Positions 1 through 7,821 of a stretch of 37,021 nucleotides of DNA are shown here, one piece after another. Within the stretch, counting starts at the first letter, position 1. Each line of letters opens with the position of its first letter. The notes under the pieces were generated by a model. The model was not told the DNA's origin and searched no databases. It saw only the letters and a list, made by a program, of their open reading frames with translations. This DNA comes from Rhodoplanes elegans (GTDB taxonomy: Bacteria; Pseudomonadota; Alphaproteobacteria; Rhizobiales; Xanthobacteraceae): assembly GCF_016653355.1 (NCBI RefSeq), contig NZ_NHSK01000047.1:1-37021 (forward strand), in the 5' to 3' direction. The translations under genes and the position numbers were made by a program.

Positions 1-11
1 GCCTCGGCCCC

Positions 12-1082
12 ATGACGTTCTCGGCCGTACCCTCCCCCCCGACCTCCCCGGCTCGCCCGGGACGGGCGCCCGTGCTCATCGTGCCGTACATGTGGATCGG
101 CGATTTCGTCCGCTGCCACAGCGTGGTGCGTCTCCTGAAGGAGCAGGATCCGGACCGGCCCATCGACGTGCTCACCACCGCGATGGTTGCGCCCCTTCTC
201 GACTACATGCCCGGCGTGCACAAGGGCGTGGTGGCGGATCTGCCGCGCGGGCGCCTCGCCTTCGCGGAGCACCGGGCGCTCGCCGCACGGCTGAAGCCCG
301 AGGGTTACGGCCAGGCGCTGATCATGTCGCGCAAGTGGAAGGCGGCACTGGCGCCGTTCCTGGCCGGCATCCCGGTGCGCACCGGCCTTCTGGGCGAGAT
401 GCGGTTCGGCGTCGTCAACGACCTGCGCTTCGGCGAGAAGCGGCTGCCCCGGATGATCGACCAGTGCGCCGTGCTGGCGCTGCCGCGGAACGCACCGCGG
501 CCGGCCGAATGGCCGGTGCCGCAGCTCGTCGTCCCGGCCGCCGAGGTTTCGGCCTGGCGGCAGCGCCTGGGGCTGACGGGCGGGCGGCCCGTGGCGGCGC
601 TCGCGCCCGGCGCGGTCGGCCCGTCGAAGCGCTGGCCGGCCGAATACTACGGCGAGGTCGCCAGGCAGCTCGCCGCCGAGGGCTTCGAGATCTGGGTGCT
701 GGGCGGCCCCGGCGAGAAGGCGCAGGCCGAGGAGATCGCCGGGCGCGGCGGCGAGCGCGTGCGCGACCTCACCGGCACGGATCTGCGCAACGCCATTCTC
801 GGGCTGGCCGCCGCCGATGTCGTCGCCTCGAACGATTCCGGCCTCCTGCACGTCGCCGCGGCGATCGGCACGCCGACGGTCGGCATCTTCGGCCCGACCA
901 GCGCCTGGCACTGGGCGCCGCTCAACCCGATCGCCGCCACCATCGAGACGACGACGGACGTGCCGTGCCGACCTTGCCACAAGCCGACCTGCCGCATGGG
1001 CCACCACGCCTGCATGCGGGACATACCGGCTGCGCGCGTGCTGGCGGCCGTTCAGCACGCGCGCCGCACGGTTCCGGCCTGA
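12..1082 (+). CDS. waaF: ADP-heptose--LPS heptosyltransferase (WaaF-like, GT9)
   Basis: A 356-residue glycosyltransferase of family 9. The family transfers heptose from ADP-heptose to the lipopolysaccharide inner core at the cytoplasmic face of the inner membrane. Visible signatures are the N-terminal nucleotide-fold strand with PYMWIGD, the central ALAPGA...SKRWP segment near residue 200 that starts the C-terminal donor-binding domain, and SNDSGLLHVAAAIGTPTVGIFGPT, the donor-site loop. The Cys-rich tail (PCRPCHKPTC...C) is also usual for heptosyltransferase II. The length fits the family. The first ATG lies only 11 bases from the window edge, so a further upstream start cannot be excluded. 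Function is by family resemblance; heptosyltransferase II rather than I or III is my best guess. Outer-membrane genes (hopanoid tailoring) lie a few kb downstream. Confidence 0.85.
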   Translation: MTFSAVPSPPTSPARPGRAPVLIVPYMWIGDFVRCHSVVRLLKEQDPDRPIDVLTTAMVAPLLDYMPGVHKGVVADLPRGRLAFAEHRALAARLKPEGYGQALIMSRKWKAALAPFLAGIPVRTGLLGEMRFGVVNDLRFGEKRLPRMIDQCAVLALPRNAPRPAEWPVPQLVVPAAEVSAWRQRLGLTGGRPVAALAPGAVGPSKRWPAEYYGEVARQLAAEGFEIWVLGGPGEKAQAEEIAGRGGERVRDLTGTDLRNAILGLAAADVVASNDSGLLHVAAAIGTPTVGIFGPTSAWHWAPLNPIAATIETTTDVPCRPCHKPTCRMGHHACMRDIPAARVLAAVQHARRTVPA

Positions 1083-1219
1083 ATCGCGCGCCGGCGCGCC
1101 GCACATCCGTGGCGGTCCCGACTTACGCACGCCAGTGCGGTGCTGTACGACCGTGCTGCTCGTGACGTCTGCCGTCGACCCGCCTTCGCGCGCCCGGCAT
1201 TCGCGCAACGGACGTGCCC

Positions 1220-2290
1220 ATGACGTCTCCCGACGGCGCCGAGGCCTGCCGCGTCTCACCGGATCGCCTCCGGGCTTTCGCCTGCGCCGTCTATCGCACG
1301 CTCGGCCTCGCCGACGACGACGCGCGTCTCTGCGCCGACACGCTGGTCCAGGCCGATCTCTGGGGCCATCAGAGTCACGGCGTGCTGCGCCTGCCCTGGT
1401 ACGCGGCACGGCTGAAGGCGGGTGCGTGTGATCCGCGTGCAAAACCCGAGATCGTGACCGACGCCGGCGGCCTCGCCGTGATCGACGGCCATCACGCGAT
1501 GGGTCAGGTGGTGGCGGCGATCGGCGCGCGGGAGGCGATCGCCCGCGCCAAGCGGCACGGCATCGCCGCGGTGGCGATGCGGAACTCCAATCACTTCGGC
1601 ACCGCGATGTACTTCACCCTGATGGCGCCACCGCAGGGCTGCGTGGCGTTTCTCGCCACCAATGCGAGCCCGGCGATGGCGCCGTGGGGCGGTCGCGAGA
1701 AGACGGTCGGCACCAATCCCTGGTCGTGGGCGGCGCCGGCCGGCGCGCGCGCGCCGCTCGTTCTCGACATCGCCAACACGGGCGTCGCACGCGGCAAGAT
1801 CTATCTCGCCAAGCAGGAGGGCCGGCCGATCCCGGAGGGCTGGGCCATTACGGCGGACGGCGCGCCGACCACCGATCCGACGGAAGCGATCGCCGGCGTG
1901 ATCCTGCCGATGGCGCAGCACAAGGGCTACGGCATCGCGCTCGTGATGGACATGCTGGCCGGCGTGCTCACCGGCAGCGCCTTCGGGGCGGACGTTCACG
2001 GCCCCTATCAGAGCGAGCACAAGAGCGGCGCCGGTCATCTGATGATCGCGATCGATATCGCGGCCCTGCAGCCGCGCGCGCTGTTCGAGGCCCGCATGGA
2101 CGAGCTGATCACGTCGCTGAAGCGCGTGCCGACCGCGCAGGGCTTCGACGAGATTCTCTATCCGGGCGAGCGCGAGGCCCGCGACGACGCCGCGAACCGC
2201 CGGACCGGGCTGGCGCTGCCGGCCGACACCCGCACCGATCTCGCCCGGCTCGCGGCCGAGATCGGGCTCGCCGACACGCTGCCGTTCTGA
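1220..2290 (+). CDS. Ldh2-family malate/L-lactate/sulfolactate-type dehydrogenase
   Basis: A 356-residue NAD(P)-dependent 2-hydroxyacid dehydrogenase of the Ldh2/MdhL superfamily, which is not the Rossmann-type LDH. Visible hallmarks are the SHGV motif near the N-terminus, GHHAMGQ, the NSNHFG motif around residue 120, the TNPW segment that lines the cofactor site, the TTDP motif and HKGYG. The substrate cannot be read from sequence: malate, lactate, sulfolactate, ureidoglycolate and similar acids are all used in this family. The ATG at 1220 was chosen; a GTG two codons upstream (1214) is also possible and neither has a strong ribosome site. The gene lies 206 bases upstream of tctC in the same direction. 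This suggests that it oxidises the hydroxyacid imported by that transporter, which is an inference. Confidence 0.82.
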   Translation: MTSPDGAEACRVSPDRLRAFACAVYRTLGLADDDARLCADTLVQADLWGHQSHGVLRLPWYAARLKAGACDPRAKPEIVTDAGGLAVIDGHHAMGQVVAAIGAREAIARAKRHGIAAVAMRNSNHFGTAMYFTLMAPPQGCVAFLATNASPAMAPWGGREKTVGTNPWSWAAPAGARAPLVLDIANTGVARGKIYLAKQEGRPIPEGWAITADGAPTTDPTEAIAGVILPMAQHKGYGIALVMDMLAGVLTGSAFGADVHGPYQSEHKSGAGHLMIAIDIAALQPRALFEARMDELITSLKRVPTAQGFDEILYPGEREARDDAANRRTGLALPADTRTDLARLAAEIGLADTLPF

Positions 2291-2496
2291 CAAGGTCTCC
2301 ACCATGCCGACCGCGATCGTCCTCCCCCTTCGCACCTGCGAGACGACGCCTCCGCGACGCCCGGGACTCGCGTCAGCTCCGTGTAAGGATCCGCCCGCGC
2401 CGCAATCGCTTGACGAACGCCCAGACCTGCTTCAACGGAGCTGACAGCGGCATCGACCGCGTGCTCCAGCCCACGCCGCTGGAAAGGAAACCGTCC

Positions 2497-3489
2497 ATGA
2501 CATCTTTCGCGCCGACACGAACTGCGCTGCTTCTCGCGGGGCTCGCTCTCGCGAGCCCGTTGGCCGTCGGTCCGGCCTCCGCCTGGGAGCCGAAGGGACA
2601 GGGCGAGTGCATCGCCCCGGCCAATCCCGGCGGCGGCTGGGACATCACCTGCCGCACCGCCTCGACGGTTCTGCAGAAGACCGGCGCCTTCAAGGGCTCG
2701 ATCTACGTCACCAACATGCCGGGCGGCAGCGGCGCCGTGGCGATCGCCAACGTCGCGACCAAGCGCAAGGGCGACACCAACCTGATCGTCTCGGCCTCGA
2801 ACGCCCTCACCTTCACGGTGGCGCTCGGCCGCACGCCCTACACGTTCAAGGAGGTGATGCCGCTCGCCCAGGTCGGCGCCGAGCTCGGCGGCTTCTTCGT
2901 GACGGCGGACTCCAAGTACAAGACCCTCGCCGACGTCACGGCGGCCATGAAGGCCGATCCGAAGTCCGTCACCTTCTCGGGCGGCTCCGCCCCCGGCGGC
3001 CAGGACCACATGAAGGTCGCGCTGTTCGCCAAGGCGATCGGGGTCGAGCCGACCAAGGTCGTCTACGTGCCGTTCCAGGGCGGCGGCGAGGCGCTCACCT
3101 CGATGCTCGGCGGCCACACCCAGATCGCCGCGCTCGACGTCTCCGAGGCCTCCGGCCAGCTCGAGGCCGGCAAGATCCGCGGCCTCGCGGTGCTCTCCGA
3201 CAAGCGCTCCACCAAGTTCCCCGACATCCCGACCGCGACCGAGCAGGGCGCCGCCGTCAACTACGTGATCTGGCGCGGCTACTACATGGCCCCGGGCGTG
3301 CCGAAGGAGGCCTACGACTGGTGGATCGAGACCATGAAGAAGATGGTCGCCTCCCCGGAGTTCGCCGCCGAGCGCGAAAAGCTCGGCTGGGAGCCGACCA
3401 CCCGCTTCGGTGACGAGTTCGCCAAGTACGTGAACGAGGAGGCGGCGCAGTACCGCGTCCTCCTGAAAGAGCTCGGCTTCCTGAAATAG
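2497..3489 (+). CDS. tctC: Tripartite tricarboxylate transporter substrate-binding protein (TctC/Bug family)
   Basis: A 330-residue periplasmic binding protein. A clear Sec signal peptide is present: a hydrophobic stretch TALLLAGLALASPLA, then an ASA-like cleavage site before WEPKG at about residue 30. The mature part has the Bug-family NPGGGWD loop, the NMPGGSG motif, ...YVPFQGGGEAL and the AALDVSEA segment, all of which surround the carboxylate ligand in this family. The ATG at 2497 is preceded by AAGGAAA at a good distance. It heads a tctC-tctB-tctA operon. The protein captures a carboxylic acid in the periplasm and hands it to the TctAB membrane pair. The actual substrate (citrate, another di/tricarboxylate or a hydroxyacid) is not determined by sequence. 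Confidence 0.9.
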   Translation: MTSFAPTRTALLLAGLALASPLAVGPASAWEPKGQGECIAPANPGGGWDITCRTASTVLQKTGAFKGSIYVTNMPGGSGAVAIANVATKRKGDTNLIVSASNALTFTVALGRTPYTFKEVMPLAQVGAELGGFFVTADSKYKTLADVTAAMKADPKSVTFSGGSAPGGQDHMKVALFAKAIGVEPTKVVYVPFQGGGEALTSMLGGHTQIAALDVSEASGQLEAGKIRGLAVLSDKRSTKFPDIPTATEQGAAVNYVIWRGYYMAPGVPKEAYDWWIETMKKMVASPEFAAEREKLGWEPTTRFGDEFAKYVNEEAAQYRVLLKELGFLK

Positions 3490-3567
3490 GCCGCCCGGCC
3501 GCGGCCCGGCGCATCGACGCGCCGGGCCGCGGACCCCGCATCGCACGAACGGGCAAGGATGAGCTCC

Positions 3568-4110
3568 ATGGACGTCGCCACCCGCGGGTCGCTGCGCACC
3601 CGCCTCGAAGGCCTGGTGATCCTTCTGGTCGCCGGCGCATACCTCTTCGAGACCTTCAACATCCCGGACTTCTATCAGCTCCCCGACACGCCGGGGCCGA
3701 AGACGTTTCCGGAGCTCCTGGGTCTCGTCTTCGCCGTGATGGGGCTGTGGCTCCTCGTCTCGCCGGCCGACCTCATGGCCCGCATGCGCGCCAAGCGCGA
3801 CGGCACCGCGCCGGCCGCCGGCGAAGCCGCCGCGGCGCCGCAGGGCAACCTGCTCGCCCGGCTCGGGCTCGACTGGTACTTCGTCGCGCTGTGGGGCGTC
3901 GTCCTCGCCTATCTGTGGTTCATGCCGGACGTCGGCTTCCCGGTCGCGACCTTCGTCCTCCTGTTCGCCTTCACCTGGCTGCTCGGCGAGAAGCGCCTGC
4001 ACATTCTGCTCAGCCTCTCGCTCGGCGTGACCCTGGTGGTGTTCTTCGGCTTCAAGTACGGCCTGAACGTGCGCCTGCCGCTCGGCGTGCTCGAGCTCCT
4101 GGCCTGGTGA
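3568..4110 (+). CDS. tctB: Tripartite tricarboxylate transporter small membrane subunit TctB
   Basis: A 180-residue integral membrane protein with four hydrophobic segments: LEGLVILLVAGAYLFETF, FPELLGLVFAVMGLWLLV, WYFVALWGVVLAYLWF, and the closely spaced FPVATFVLLFAFTWLL / ILLSLSLGVTLVVFFGFKY. A polar, alanine-rich loop lies near residues 75-95. This matches the size and topology of TctB, the poorly conserved small subunit. Two ATGs compete. The one at 3559 touches the AAGG ribosome site, while 3568 lies nine bases after it, so 3568 is preferred. The gene sits between tctC and tctA, with ten bases separating it from tctA, which supports the assignment more than the sequence does. Confidence 0.85.
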   Translation: MDVATRGSLRTRLEGLVILLVAGAYLFETFNIPDFYQLPDTPGPKTFPELLGLVFAVMGLWLLVSPADLMARMRAKRDGTAPAAGEAAAAPQGNLLARLGLDWYFVALWGVVLAYLWFMPDVGFPVATFVLLFAFTWLLGEKRLHILLSLSLGVTLVVFFGFKYGLNVRLPLGVLELLAW

Positions 4111-4120
4111 GGACGCGATC

Positions 4121-5629
4121 ATGTTCGAGCATCTCCTGAACGGCTTCGCGGTCGCCCTCCTGCCCCTCAATCTCCTCATCGCGCTGTGCGGCTGCCTGGT
4201 CGGCACGCTGATCGGCGTGCTGCCGGGCCTCGGGCCCACGGCGACGCTCGCCATGCTGATCCCGCTGGTGTTCAGCATGCCGCCCGCGACCGCGCTGATC
4301 CTGCTCACCTCGGTCTATTACGGCTCGATGTACGGCGGCTCGACCACCTCGATCCTGGTCAACATCCCGGGCGAATCCGCCTCGGTGATCACCACGATCG
4401 ACGGCCACAAGATGGCCATGCAGGGCCGCGCCGGCCCGGCGCTCGCCGTCGCGGCGATCGGCTCGTTCATCGCCGGCACCTTCTCGGTGCTGATGCTGAC
4501 CTTCGTCGGCGCGCCGATCGCCCGCTACGCCCTGCTGTTCGGACCGGCCGAGTTCTTCGCCCTGATGGTGTTCGGCCTGTGCACGGTGGCGAGCCTGACC
4601 GGCACCAACGTGACCAAGTCGATCATCTCGACCTGCCTCGGCCTGATGATCGCGACCATCGGCATCGACCTCGTCTCCGGCGCGGCGCGCTTCACCTTCG
4701 GCAACCCGTTCCTGCAGGACGGCGTCGACTTCGTCGTCGTCGCCATCGGCATGTTCGCGCTGACCGAGGTGGTGATCACGGCGCGCGAGGTGCACGAGGG
4801 CACCCGGGCCCAGATCGTCAAGGCCGGCAAGGTGTGGATCTCGTGGTCGGAGTTCCTCTACAGCCTGCCGGCGATCCTGCGCGGCACCGTGTTCGGGTTC
4901 GTCATCGGCATGCTGCCGGGCGCCGGGGCGACGCTCTCGACCTTCATCGCCTACAATCTCGAGAAGCGCGTCTGCAAGCACCCCGAACGGCTCGGCACCG
5001 GCGACATCCGCGGCGTCGCCAATCCGGAATCGGCCAACAACGCGGCGAGCGGCGCCTCGCTGGTGCCGCTCCTCACGCTCGGACTGCCGGGCGGTGGCGC
5101 CACGGCCGTGATGCTCGGCGCCCTGATGATGCTCGACATCACGCCCGGCCCGCTGATGTTCGAGAAGCACGGCGCCATCGTGTGGACGCTGATCGCCAGC
5201 ATGTATGTCGGCAACACGCTGCTGCTGCTGCTCAACTGGCCGCTGGTCAACGTCTTCGCCAGGGTCATGCGCATCCCGGCCATGTACCTGATGCCGACCG
5301 TGCTGGTGATCTCGACCATCGGCGTGTGGTCGCTCAGCTACAGCGCCGTCGACCTGGTGCTGACCGGCGCCGCCGGCCTGCTCGGCTACTACATGCGGGT
5401 CAACAAGTATCCGGTCGAGCCCCTGATCCTCGGCCTGATCCTCGGCGGCCGGCTCGAGCAGGCCTATCGTCAGGCCCTGATCATCTCCAAGGGATCGAAC
5501 ATGATCTTCCTGGAGAAGCCGATCTCCCTCGGCCTGCTGGTCTGTGCCGTCGCCTTCCTGTTCCTGCCGATGCTGCTCAAGCGCTCCAAGCAGTACAAGG
5601 CCGCGGCGGAGACCGCCGAGGCGGCGTGA
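4121..5629 (+). CDS. tctA: Tripartite tricarboxylate transporter large permease TctA
   Basis: A 502-residue polytopic membrane protein, the channel-forming subunit of the TTT family, with roughly 10-12 hydrophobic helices. Family signatures are plain: GTLIGVLPGLGPTATLAML near the N-terminus, YYGSMYGGSTTSILVNIPGE, a second GMLPGAGATLSTF copy in the C-terminal half (the two pseudo-symmetric halves), and GVANPESANNAASGASLVPLLTLGLPGGGATAVML. The ATG at 4121 follows GAGG at good spacing and lies 10 bases after tctB. The gene ends the operon and is followed by a strong hairpin terminator at 5652-5690. It is a secondary, ion-driven importer by family knowledge. Confidence 0.93.
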   Translation: MFEHLLNGFAVALLPLNLLIALCGCLVGTLIGVLPGLGPTATLAMLIPLVFSMPPATALILLTSVYYGSMYGGSTTSILVNIPGESASVITTIDGHKMAMQGRAGPALAVAAIGSFIAGTFSVLMLTFVGAPIARYALLFGPAEFFALMVFGLCTVASLTGTNVTKSIISTCLGLMIATIGIDLVSGAARFTFGNPFLQDGVDFVVVAIGMFALTEVVITAREVHEGTRAQIVKAGKVWISWSEFLYSLPAILRGTVFGFVIGMLPGAGATLSTFIAYNLEKRVCKHPERLGTGDIRGVANPESANNAASGASLVPLLTLGLPGGGATAVMLGALMMLDITPGPLMFEKHGAIVWTLIASMYVGNTLLLLLNWPLVNVFARVMRIPAMYLMPTVLVISTIGVWSLSYSAVDLVLTGAAGLLGYYMRVNKYPVEPLILGLILGGRLEQAYRQALIISKGSNMIFLEKPISLGLLVCAVAFLFLPMLLKRSKQYKAAAETAEAA

Positions 5630-5651
5630 TCGTCGCGACGACGTTCGCATC

Positions 5652-5690
5652 CACGAAGCCCGGCGCCTCGCGGCGCCGGGCTTTTTCGTG
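5652..5690 (+). terminator. Rho-independent terminator after tctA
   Basis: A perfect 11-bp stem, AGCCCGGCGCC (5657-5667) pairing with GGCGCCGGGCT (5672-5682), closes a TCGC loop and runs into a five-T tract. Flanking CACGAA and TTCGTG extend the dyad, so it could also act on the other strand. It ends the tctCBA transcript just before the hpnA ribosome site. Confidence 0.9.
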
Positions 5691-5720
5691 TAGGAGGGGC
5701 CGAACCACGAGGAGATCACG

Positions 5721-6713
5721 TTGCCGTCCGACATCGTCCTGGTCACCGGAGCCAGCGGTTTCTTGGGGGCCGCCGTCGCCACGGTGCTGCGCCGCGAGGG
5801 CTTCGCCGTGCGCGTGCTGGTGCGGCCGACGAGCCCGCGCGACAATCTCTCGCCGCAGGACGAGGTCGTCACCGGCGACGTCACCGACGCGGCCTCGCTC
5901 GCGCGCGCCATGCACGGCGTGCGCCACGTGTTTCACGTCGCCGCCGACTACCGGTTGTGGGCGCCGGACCCGAGCGTGCTGTTCCGCGTCAACGTGGACG
6001 GCACCCGCCTGGTGATGGAGGAGGCGCTGCGCGCCGGCGTCGAGCGCGTCGTCTACACGTCGAGCGTCGCGACGCTGAAGCTGGCCGTCGGCGTCGTCGC
6101 CGACGAGACCATGCCGCTCGACGCGGACGCCGCGATCGGCGCCTACAAGAAGAGCAAGGTGTTGGGCGAGCGCGTCGTCGAGGAGATGGTGGCGCGTGAA
6201 AAGCTGCCGGCCGTGATCGTCAACCCGTCGACGCCGATCGGTCCGCGCGACATCAAGCCGACGCCGACCGGCCGCATCATCGTCGAGGCGGCGGCGGGCC
6301 GCATGCCGGCCTTCGTCGACACCGGCCTCAACCTCGCCCATGTCGACGACGTCGCCGCCGGGCACCTGCTCGCCTTGCGGCGAGGCGCGGTCGGCGAGCG
6401 CTACATTCTCGGCGGCGAGAACGTCTTCCTGCGCGACCTCTTGATCGAGATCGCCGGCCGGGTCGGCCGCCGGCCGCCCCGCATCGAGCTGCCGCGCCGC
6501 GCCCTCTTCCCGCTCGCCTTCGCGGCCGAGGCCGTCGCCAAGCTCACCGGGCGCGAGCCCTTCGTCACGGCCGACGGGCTGCGGCTCGCCAAGTACCGGA
6601 TGTTCTTCGACGACCGCAAGGCGCGGCGCGACCTCGGCTACGTGTCACGCCCCTGGCAGGAGGGCGTCGCCGACGCGCTCGCATGGTTCCGGCAGGCCGG
6701 GATGGTGGGGTGA
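5721..6713 (+). CDS. hpnA: Hopanoid-associated sugar epimerase HpnA (NAD-dependent epimerase/dehydratase)
   Basis: A 330-residue extended short-chain dehydrogenase. It has the Rossmann GASGFLG motif at residues 10-16, the GDVTD segment, the FHVAADYRLW stretch that is characteristic of the hopanoid-associated branch, TSSVATL, and the catalytic Tyr142-x3-Lys146 (YKKSK). The start is TTG at 5721, supported by AGGAG six bases upstream; no nearby ATG fits the Rossmann strand. HpnA is associated with hopanoid side-chain sugar modification, but its exact reaction is not established to my knowledge. The assignment rests on sequence plus its convergent position next to hpnK-J-I-L. The tctA terminator upstream separates it from the transporter operon. 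Confidence 0.85.
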   Translation: MPSDIVLVTGASGFLGAAVATVLRREGFAVRVLVRPTSPRDNLSPQDEVVTGDVTDAASLARAMHGVRHVFHVAADYRLWAPDPSVLFRVNVDGTRLVMEEALRAGVERVVYTSSVATLKLAVGVVADETMPLDADAAIGAYKKSKVLGERVVEEMVAREKLPAVIVNPSTPIGPRDIKPTPTGRIIVEAAAGRMPAFVDTGLNLAHVDDVAAGHLLALRRGAVGERYILGGENVFLRDLLIEIAGRVGRRPPRIELPRRALFPLAFAAEAVAKLTGREPFVTADGLRLAKYRMFFDDRKARRDLGYVSRPWQEGVADALAWFRQAGMVG

Positions 6714-6718
6714 GGCCC

Positions 6719-6758
6719 GTCATTCCGGGGCACCGCGCAGCGGCGAGCCCGGAATGAC
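6719..6758. repeat. Palindromic intergenic repeat, family A (short copy)
   Basis: GTCATTCCGGGG at the left and CCCGGAATGAC at the right form an inverted repeat around a small GCGCAGCGGCG core. It fills the gap between the convergent hpnA and hpnK and could serve as a bidirectional terminator. Three longer relatives occur at 13626, 27695 and 31467. Confidence 0.8.
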
Positions 6759-6766
6759 CGGCTTCG

Positions 6767-7612
6767 TTACGTCTTGGCGAAATCCAGAAACCCGCCCCGC
6801 ACCGCTCCCGACCGCTCCGCCGTCGTGATCACGTCGGCTTCGGTGAGGGCCGCCAGCTCGTCGGCGTAACGATAGCCTTCGGCATGGCCCGGGAACGTGT
6901 CAGTGGTCGCCGGGTGGAAGTAGATCTCGGTGTCGCCCTCCGGCAGGCGCGCGAGCAGCGCGGCCGTGCGGGCGGCCGTCATGGCGCCCGACCAGGCGAG
7001 CCCAAAGACCTGATCCGGAATCTTCAGACCCGCCTTTCGCGCCCGCGCCCTGAGCATTCCGGCCCACCACGCCGTCGCCTTGGCACCGAGCGGCGAGGCG
7101 CCCTGCTCGCAGGCGTCGACGATCTTCGCCGGCTCGACCGGCAGGCGCAGCCCTTTCACGCCGGCCTTATGCGCCTCGTCGATCACGGCGGAGAGGATCG
7201 TCGGATGCAGATGAAAGTGCTTGTGGGCGTTGACGTGATCGAGCGTCAGCCCGGTCTCGCGGAACGCCGAGAACTGCGCCGCGACCTCGGCCCGCATCTG
7301 GCTCTTCACCCGCGAAACGCCGAAGATCTCGAACGCCAGCCGCACCATGTCGCTGCGGAAATTGCCATGCGCGTCGATAAGGGCCGGCACCTGATCACGT
7401 GGCAGCACGGGGCGGGCCTCGAGCAGCACCACGTGCAGCCCGACCTTCAGATCGGGAAGGCGCCGGGCGCGGGCGACCGCGTCGGCCGCCGCCGGCGCGC
7501 CGACCATCAGGCTCGCGGCGGTGAGAATGCCGTCGCGATGCGCCTCCTCGATGCCCGCGTTCACCTCGACGGCGAGCCCGAAGTCGTCGGCCGTGACCAC
7601 GAGGCGTTTCAT
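6767..7612 (-). CDS. hpnK: Hopanoid biosynthesis protein HpnK (YdjC-type deacetylase)
   Basis: A 281-residue YdjC/ChbG-fold carbohydrate deacetylase. The metal-binding pair is in TADDFG (Asp9, Asp10), and further His ligands lie in DHVNAHKHFHLHP near residues 123-135; YFHPATTD is a late conserved block. In the established pathway HpnI adds N-acetylglucosamine to bacteriohopanetetrol, HpnK removes the acetyl group to give the glucosamine hopanoid, and HpnJ contracts the ring to the cyclitol ether. It is the last gene of the minus-strand hpnL-I-J-K run, separated from hpnJ by 209 bases holding a repeat element, so it may have its own promoter or depend on read-through. Confidence 0.92.
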   Translation of the reverse strand: MKRLVVTADDFGLAVEVNAGIEEAHRDGILTAASLMVGAPAAADAVARARRLPDLKVGLHVVLLEARPVLPRDQVPALIDAHGNFRSDMVRLAFEIFGVSRVKSQMRAEVAAQFSAFRETGLTLDHVNAHKHFHLHPTILSAVIDEAHKAGVKGLRLPVEPAKIVDACEQGASPLGAKATAWWAGMLRARARKAGLKIPDQVFGLAWSGAMTAARTAALLARLPEGDTEIYFHPATTDTFPGHAEGYRYADELAALTEADVITTAERSGAVRGGFLDFAKT

Positions 7613-7636
7613 GACGAGGCGAGACCTCTCAGGTCT

Positions 7637-7780
7637 TCCCCTCTCCCCTCGCGGGAGAGGGTGGCCGCGCGAAGCGCGGACGGGTGAGGGGGCGTGCCAC
7701 GTGCTCGGAGCAAGAGGAGAGCCCCCTCACCCGGCTCGGACCTTCGGTCCGCGCCACCCTCTCCCACGAGGGGAGAGGGT
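7637..7780. repeat. Palindromic intergenic repeat, family C
   Basis: The element starts with CCCTCTCCCCTCGCGGGAGAGGG and ends with a mirror-image CTCTCCC...GGGAGAGGG hairpin. Between them are GGGTGAGGGGGC and GCCCCCTCACCC, so the whole unit is a nested inverted repeat. It fills the hpnJ-hpnK gap. A second copy is at 18226-18382. Confidence 0.8.
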
Positions 7781-7821
7781 CGGCAGAGCCCGCGGCTCGG
7801 CCGTCGTCACATGAAATCAGC

